Source: Glaciihabitans sp. INWT7
Lineage (GTDB): Bacteria; Actinomycetota; Actinomycetes; Actinomycetales; Microbacteriaceae
Direction of reading: 5' to 3'
Length of the DNA: 64,000 nucleotides
NCBI RefSeq assembly: GCF_014217685.1
Contig: NZ_CP043653.1
Span: 500,419 to 564,418, forward strand
Position numbers and translations under genes: made by a program. Below are positions 59,727-64,000 of the stretch, in pieces. The notes below the pieces were generated by a model. The model was not told the DNA's origin, searched no databases, and worked only from the letters and a program-made list of their open reading frames with translations. Within the stretch, counting starts at the first letter, position 1, and each line of letters begins with the position of its first letter.

Positions 59727-61328
59727 ATGGAGCACGAGGAAGCCGAAGGTCGAGGAGTCCCGGGCACGACGGCCTCGGATGAATCGCTCGTCGCGCTCGC
59801 GCGAGCGGGAGACCGCAGCGCTTTCGCCCAGCTGTGGCAGCGGCACGCCCGCTCCGGACTGCGCGTTGCTCGCCAGTTCACCTCCTCCATCGATGCCGAC
59901 GATCTGGTGTCCGAGGCCTACGCGCGCATCTACCAGCGGGTGCTGGCCGGTGGTGGACCCGATGGCGCCTTCCGCCCCTACCTCTATACGACCATCCGCA
60001 ACCTCGCGAGCCGGTGGGGCGGCGATCGTCATGATGTCAACGTCGACGACATCGGAGATTTCGAGGATCCGCGGGCCGTCGAAGATCCCGCCGCCATCGC
60101 CCTCGACCGCACGCTCACGGTGCGCGCCTTCCGAGCGCTGCCCGAGCGGTGGCGATCGGTGCTCTGGTACACCGAGGTGGAAGGGATGGATCCGCACGAG
60201 GTCGCCCCGATCCTCGGACTCACCGCGAACGGGGTCGCGGCCCTCTCGTATCGGGCTCGCGAAGGGCTGCGCAAGGCCTGGTTGCAGGCGCACGTCTCCG
60301 ACGCCACGGCCTCCGGCGAGTGCCAGTGGGCGATCGCGCGGCTCGGCGACTTCGCGCGAAACGGACTGACGGCCCGCGAACGCACCAGGGTCAGCGACCA
60401 CCTCGAGACCTGTGCTCGCTGTTCGATCATCAGCGAGGAGGTGGAGGAGGTGGGCTCGCACCTGGCGCTCGTGCTGCTCCCGCTCCTGCTCGGCGGTATC
60501 GCCGGCGGCGGTCTGCTCGCCTCCCTCAGCACCCCCGCTACCGCCGTCGCGGCGACTCTCACTCCGGCCCTCCCCCCGGCATTCGTCGTCGGCTCTGGGG
60601 CGGTGGCCGCGCCGACGGTGGCCGCGGGGCTCACGGCCAGCGCGATCGCCGCGCCCCTGATCGGCACTCTCGCGGTGGCGATGGTGGTGTCGGGAGGGCT
60701 CGCGGCGAGCAACGCGTCCCCGGTAACCCCCGCGCCGGTATCGACCTCGATCTCGCAGCCCGCCGACACCTCGACGGCACCCTCGTCGACGGCATCCTCG
60801 TCGACAGCATCATCGTGGACAGTGGCCCACTGGCCCGCGATCTCCACCACCGCCGCGGATGCTCGGGGCTTGGCCGACGGTTTCAGCGACGGTCTCCCCC
60901 CACTCTTGAGGCCGATCGGAACAACCCTCGACGGCACCGTCTCACAGGTGGGGATGACGGTCGACGGGCTCGTCACCGACCTGACGAATCCCGTCAACTC
61001 GCTGATCCCCGGCGTCGCTCTCGCACCGGGGGAGGAGCCGGCGCACTCGGCTCCCGCCGGAGTCGTCGGGGTCGCCAGCGCACTCGATCTGTCGGGCACC
61101 GGGGTTCCCGGCGCGACCGTCTCTCTTCAGGCGGCCGGGATCGTCTATGCGACCACGAAGGTCACCCCCGCGGGGACCTGGGCGATCCACCTGACCGCGC
61201 TTCCCGCGGCGACGGTGGGTCTCCAGCTGAAGCAGAGCGTCCTCGGCCTGCTCGGCATCGACCTCGACATGCCGTTGAGGGTGCTGTCGAACAGCCTCGG
61301 CGTGGGCATCGACATCCTCGGTCTCTGA
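59727..61328 (+). CDS. ECF sigma factor fused to zinc-finger, membrane and exported domains
   Basis: 533-aa single polypeptide. Residues about 18-190 are an ECF sigma factor: region 2 (LWQRHARSGLRVARQFTSSIDADDLVSEAYARIYQRV) and region 4 (ALPERWRSVLWYTEVEGMDPHEVAPILGLTANGVAALSYRAREGLRKAW). A zinc anti-sigma (ZAS-type) motif follows: H225-x3-C229-x2-C232. Then membrane segments (about 245-265 and about 315-335), a Ser/Thr/Pro linker, and a C-terminal exported region with an Ig-like part (GVPGATVSLQAAGIVYATTKVTPAGTWAIHLTALP). ATG 59727 has GGGGGAT upstream. It is probably membrane-tethered and released by proteolysis or conformational change. Confidence 0.85.
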   Translation: MEHEEAEGRGVPGTTASDESLVALARAGDRSAFAQLWQRHARSGLRVARQFTSSIDADDLVSEAYARIYQRVLAGGGPDGAFRPYLYTTIRNLASRWGGDRHDVNVDDIGDFEDPRAVEDPAAIALDRTLTVRAFRALPERWRSVLWYTEVEGMDPHEVAPILGLTANGVAALSYRAREGLRKAWLQAHVSDATASGECQWAIARLGDFARNGLTARERTRVSDHLETCARCSIISEEVEEVGSHLALVLLPLLLGGIAGGGLLASLSTPATAVAATLTPALPPAFVVGSGAVAAPTVAAGLTASAIAAPLIGTLAVAMVVSGGLAASNASPVTPAPVSTSISQPADTSTAPSSTASSSTASSWTVAHWPAISTTAADARGLADGFSDGLPPLLRPIGTTLDGTVSQVGMTVDGLVTDLTNPVNSLIPGVALAPGEEPAHSAPAGVVGVASALDLSGTGVPGATVSLQAAGIVYATTKVTPAGTWAIHLTALPAATVGLQLKQSVLGLLGIDLDMPLRVLSNSLGVGIDILGL

Positions 61329-61381
61329 TTCGTTCGGCATTCTGCGTCATAACCGGCGGTGCGCGCGCTCTCTCCGGATAG

Positions 61382-61401
61382 GAGGGGAAGTCATTCCCCT
61401 C
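61382..61401 (+). terminator. Perfect 8-bp hairpin after the sigma gene
   Basis: GAGGGGAA / TTCCCCTC, loop GTCA, 54 bp after the sigma-fusion stop, followed by TCCCTCCCG. It may act with the larger terminator downstream. Confidence 0.4.
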
Positions 61402-61468
61402 TCCCTCCCGAAAACAGAGGAACAGGGAGGGCCTACGGGGGTAGGTGAGCAATACCACCCGAAAATGA

Positions 61469-61507
61469 AAATCGCCGGCTGCCCTTCGGGTGGGCAGTCG
61501 GCGATTT
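61469..61507. terminator. Bidirectional rho-independent terminator
   Basis: Long stem: AAATCGCC (61469-61476) pairs with GGCGATTT (61500-61507), and the stem continues inward (GGCTGCCC / GGGCAGTC) to a TTCGGG loop. Plus strand continues CGTTTGG; the minus strand continues TTTTCATTTTC, so it serves the sdhB transcript best and probably the sigma gene as well. Confidence 0.85.
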
Positions 61508-61523
61508 CGTTTGGTGCTTCGCG

Positions 61524-62279
61524 TTACGGCTTTCCGCGCAGAACGGCGGCTTTGACCTCGGCGATGGCCTGGGTCACCTGAATGCCGCGCGGGCAGGCCT
61601 CGGTGCAGTTGAAGGTCGTGCGGCAGCGCCACACGCCCTCCTTGTCGTTGAGGATGTCGAGGCGCACCTGCGATCCCTCGTCGCGTGAGTCGAAGATGAA
61701 GCGGTGGGCGTTCACGATCGCCGCCGGTCCGAAGTACTGGCCATCCGTCCAGAAGACCGGGCAGCTCGAAGTGCAGGCCGCGCAGAGGATGCACTTGGTC
61801 GTGTCGTCGAAGCGGGCCCGCTCGGCGGGGCTCTGAAGGCGTTCCTTCTCGGGCTTCGAGGAGGCGATGAGGAAGGGCTGCACTTCCTTGAAGCTCTCGA
61901 AGAACGGATCCATGTTCACGATCAGGTCCTTCTCGAGCGGAAGTCCCTTGATCGCCTCGATGTAGATCGGCTTCGAGAGGTCGAGGTCTTTCAGCAGGGT
62001 CTTGCAGGCCAGCCGGTTGCGACCGTTGATGCGCATCGCGTCGGAGCCGCAGACACCATGGGCGCACGAGCGGCGGAACGTCAGCGAAGCATCCTGCTCC
62101 CACTTGATCTTGTGCAGGGCGTCGAGCACTCGGTCGGTGCCGCCCATGACCACGTCGAAGTCTTCCCAGCGTGGCTCGAGGTCCACCTCCGGGTCGAAGC
62201 GACGGATGATGAGGGTCGCCGTGAAGGTCGGAATCTCTTCCGGAACGGAGGGACGATTCTCCAGGACTGCGTTACTCAT
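61524..62279 (-). CDS. sdhB: Succinate dehydrogenase iron-sulfur subunit
   Basis: 251-aa subunit carrying the electron-transfer clusters of complex II. The [2Fe-2S] region has SCAHGVCGSDAM; the [4Fe-4S]/[3Fe-4S] ligands are in CILCAACTSSCP and the C-terminal CRTTFNCTEACPRGI. ATG 62279, 20 bp after the sdhA stop, with AAAGAGG upstream. Last gene of the sdh operon, followed by the terminator at 61469-61507. Confidence 0.97.
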   Translation of the reverse strand: MSNAVLENRPSVPEEIPTFTATLIIRRFDPEVDLEPRWEDFDVVMGGTDRVLDALHKIKWEQDASLTFRRSCAHGVCGSDAMRINGRNRLACKTLLKDLDLSKPIYIEAIKGLPLEKDLIVNMDPFFESFKEVQPFLIASSKPEKERLQSPAERARFDDTTKCILCAACTSSCPVFWTDGQYFGPAAIVNAHRFIFDSRDEGSQVRLDILNDKEGVWRCRTTFNCTEACPRGIQVTQAIAEVKAAVLRGKP

Positions 62280-62299
62280 GGATCAGTTCGCCTCTTTCA

Positions 62300-64000
62300 T
62301 TAGTATTTTCTCTCCATCGGCGGGTAGTTGGTGATCACGACGGGCTTCCAGCCGAGCTTGATGTGCTCGCCGGCATCCGCGGACTCCGGGTCGCCCACCA
62401 GGTAGGCCATCGTGTGCACGAGGAAGTTCTCGTCGTCGCGGTCGGGATAGTCCTCGCGCATGTGACCGCCCCGGCTCTCCTTGCGTGAGCGTGCGGAGTA
62501 GACGACGACCTCGGCGAGGTCGAGCAGGAAGCCGAGCTCGACGGCTTCGAGCAGGTCGGTGTTGAACCGCTTGCCCTTGTCGCGGAGCGCGATGTTCTTG
62601 TAGCGGGCGCGCAGCCGTTCGATGAGTTCCGTGACCTCGGCCAGCGACTCGTCGGTGCGGAAGATCTGCGCGTTGCGATCCATGGAGTCCTGCAGTTCCT
62701 TGCGGATCGCTGCGATGTTCTCCGACCCGTTTCCGCTGCGCACCATGTCGAGGATCTTGCGCACCCCGGCTGCCGGATCATCCGGAAGCGGTACGAACTC
62801 TGCGGTCTTCACGTACTCGACCGCATTCTGGCCACTGCGCTTGCCGAACACGTTGATGTCGAGCAGCGAGTTTGTGCCGAGACGGTTGGACCCGTGCACA
62901 CTCACGCAGGCGCACTCTCCGGCCGCGTAGAGGCCCGGCACGACCTCGGTGTTGCTGCGCAGCACCTCGGCCTTGACGTTCGTGGGGATGCCGCCCATCG
63001 CGTAATGCGCGGTGGGGAGCACGGGAACGGGCTCGGTGTAGGGCTCGACACCGAGGTACGTGCGAGCGAACTCCGTGATATCCGGGAGCTTCTCGTCGAT
63101 GACCGCCGGCTCGAGGTGGGTGATGTCGAGGTAGAGGTAGTCCTTGTTGGGGCCGGCTCCGCGTCCCTCACGGATCTCCGTCGCCATCGAGCGTGCCACG
63201 ATGTCGCGCGGCGCGAGGTCCTTCAGGGTCGGCGTGTACCGCTCCATGAACCGCTCACCGGTGGAGTTGCGCAGGATCGCGCCCTCGCCGCGGGCCGCTT
63301 CGGAGAGCAGGATGCCGAGTCCGGCGAGGCCGGTCGGGTGGAACTGGTAGAACTCCATGTCCTCGAGCGGAAGTCCCTTGCGCCAGATGATGCCGACGCC
63401 GTCGCCGGTGAGGGTGTGGGCGTTCGAGGTGGTCTTGTAGATCTTGCCGAATCCACCCGTGGCGAAGATGATCGCCTTGGCCTGGAACACGTGCAGCTCC
63501 CCGGTGGCGAGCTCGTAGGCGACGACTCCGGACGGCTGCTCCTTGGTCACACCGAAGGCATCCGTCACCTCGGTCATGACCAGATCGAGCACGTAGTACT
63601 CGTTGAAGAAGTTGATGCCGAGTTTGACGCAGTTCTGGAACAGCGTCTGGAGGATCATGTGACCGGTGCGGTCAGCGGCGTAGCAGGCGCGACGCACGGG
63701 AGCCTTGCCGTGCTCGCGGGTGTGGCCTCCGAAGCGGCGCTGGTCGATCTTGCCGTCGGGGGTGCGGTTGAACGGCAGCCCCATGTTCTCGAGGTCGAGG
63801 ACGGCATCGATCGCTTCCTTCGCGAGGATCTCCGCCGCATCCTGGTCGACCAGGTAGTCGCCACCCTTGACGGTGTCGTAGGTGTGCCACTCCCAGTTGT
63901 CTTCCTCGACGTTGGCGAGAGCCGCCGCCATGCCGCCCTGTGCCGCACCCGTGTGGGAGCGCGTGGGGTAGAGCTTCGAGATGACTGCGGTGCTCGCGTG
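62300..64000 (-). CDS. sdhA: Succinate dehydrogenase flavoprotein subunit (partial)
   Basis: Open at the right edge; 566 residues visible, missing only the N-terminal part (FAD dinucleotide fold). The first visible residues contain RSHTGAAQGGMAAA; the histidine of RSHT (16th visible residue) is the FAD-attachment site. Further motifs: HTREHGKAPVRRACYAADRTGH, FQFHPTGLAG-like YQFHPTGLAG, HYAMGGIPTN and catalytic region GSNRLGTNSLLD. Oxidises succinate in the TCA cycle. sdhC/sdhD would lie beyond the edge. Confidence 0.97.
   Translation of the reverse strand, partial: HASTAVISKLYPTRSHTGAAQGGMAAALANVEEDNWEWHTYDTVKGGDYLVDQDAAEILAKEAIDAVLDLENMGLPFNRTPDGKIDQRRFGGHTREHGKAPVRRACYAADRTGHMILQTLFQNCVKLGINFFNEYYVLDLVMTEVTDAFGVTKEQPSGVVAYELATGELHVFQAKAIIFATGGFGKIYKTTSNAHTLTGDGVGIIWRKGLPLEDMEFYQFHPTGLAGLGILLSEAARGEGAILRNSTGERFMERYTPTLKDLAPRDIVARSMATEIREGRGAGPNKDYLYLDITHLEPAVIDEKLPDITEFARTYLGVEPYTEPVPVLPTAHYAMGGIPTNVKAEVLRSNTEVVPGLYAAGECACVSVHGSNRLGTNSLLDINVFGKRSGQNAVEYVKTAEFVPLPDDPAAGVRKILDMVRSGNGSENIAAIRKELQDSMDRNAQIFRTDESLAEVTELIERLRARYKNIALRDKGKRFNTDLLEAVELGFLLDLAEVVVYSARSRKESRGGHMREDYPDRDDENFLVHTMAYLVGDPESADAGEHIKLGWKPVVITNYPPMERKY

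Larger units (their letters stand above)
61329..61523. other. 195-bp convergent intergenic region with stacked hairpins
   Basis: Holds GAGGGGAA / TTCCCCTC (61382-61401), a second stem CCCTCCC / GGGAGGG (about 61402-61431) and the strong terminator 61469-61507. No gene seen. Confidence 0.7.

Noticed and set aside
1..64000. tRNA, rRNA, CRISPR arrays, prophage genes
   Set aside because: Looked for in the intergenic regions by eye; no cloverleaf-like segments with conserved T-loop, no spaced direct repeats and no phage structural genes were seen.

Overview
The window looks like chromosomal DNA from a high-GC actinobacterium, most likely Microbacteriaceae. Codon third positions are strongly G/C. 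Genes are densely packed with many 4-nt ATGA/GTGA overlaps and several GTG starts, and the gene set is typical of the group: LigD/Ku NHEJ, an FMN-riboswitch riboflavin operon, a fused RibBA, SdhAB, and an ECF sigma factor fused to a membrane zinc-finger domain. I saw no tRNA, rRNA, CRISPR array, prophage or classical insertion sequence. Family placement rests on gene content and proteins only.

Layout. 1-951: partial ProV-type osmolyte ABC ATPase. 1454-6372: a ClC channel gene, and a convergent CtaG / CcdA / SCO1-thioredoxin operon for copper and cytochrome oxidase maturation; both promoter regions carry the same Fur-like operator. 6424-10727: divergent ligD and ku, then a small ORF with a 21-G homopolymer, and hsp20. 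10768-15051: a tight four-gene operon (Zn-ADH, acyl-CoA dehydrogenase-like protein, PIG-L/methyltransferase fusion, family 2 glycosyltransferase). 15231-15947: HAD phosphatase. 15944-25839: a four-carbon acid-sugar locus (FadR-type regulator, LtnD, aldo-keto reductase, racemase-like protein, DUF1537 kinase, CUT2 ABC importer, SDR, RbsD). 25980-28714: MarR / DHA2 efflux / PPOX oxidoreductase with a palindrome in the divergent promoter. 28946-38149: secreted CAP-like protein, Gfo/Idh/MocA oxidoreductase, PBP4, nicotinamidase, GabD, SpoU methyltransferase, conserved hypothetical, ABC exporter. 38276-40928: DrrAB-like ABC export system. 41003-43801: two MFS permeases. 43878-44460: two small membrane-anchored hypotheticals. 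44495-48181: riboflavin operon with RFN element. 48237-50971: SorC regulator and GlpD. 50972-52596: repeat-rich island with a nuclease gene. 52597-59589: membrane protein, GNAT, TrpS, XthA, YihY, PtsI. 59727-61328: sigma/anti-sigma fusion. 61524-64000: SdhB and partial SdhA.

Most interesting point: four short palindromic elements (91-102 bp) whose ends are the invariant inverted repeat GCATAACTCC...GGAGTTATGC, while their interiors have largely diverged. Three of the four closely flank one gene (51371-52261) that encodes an AbiEi-like N-terminus fused to a DUF559/Vsr-like PD-(D/E)XK nuclease domain. This suggests, but does not prove, a nuclease-linked short mobile or palindromic element system. 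The fourth copy sits between gabD and a SpoU methyltransferase gene and supplies the gabD stop codon.

Secondary points: a shared Fur-family-like box upstream of the ClC gene and the ctaG operon; a SCO1-TlpA fusion; a 21-nt G tract compatible with phase variation; paired FadR-type operator candidates in the acid-sugar locus; and the one-polypeptide ECF sigma/zinc-finger/membrane protein. Functions are assigned by reading motifs and family resemblance; no database search was possible.
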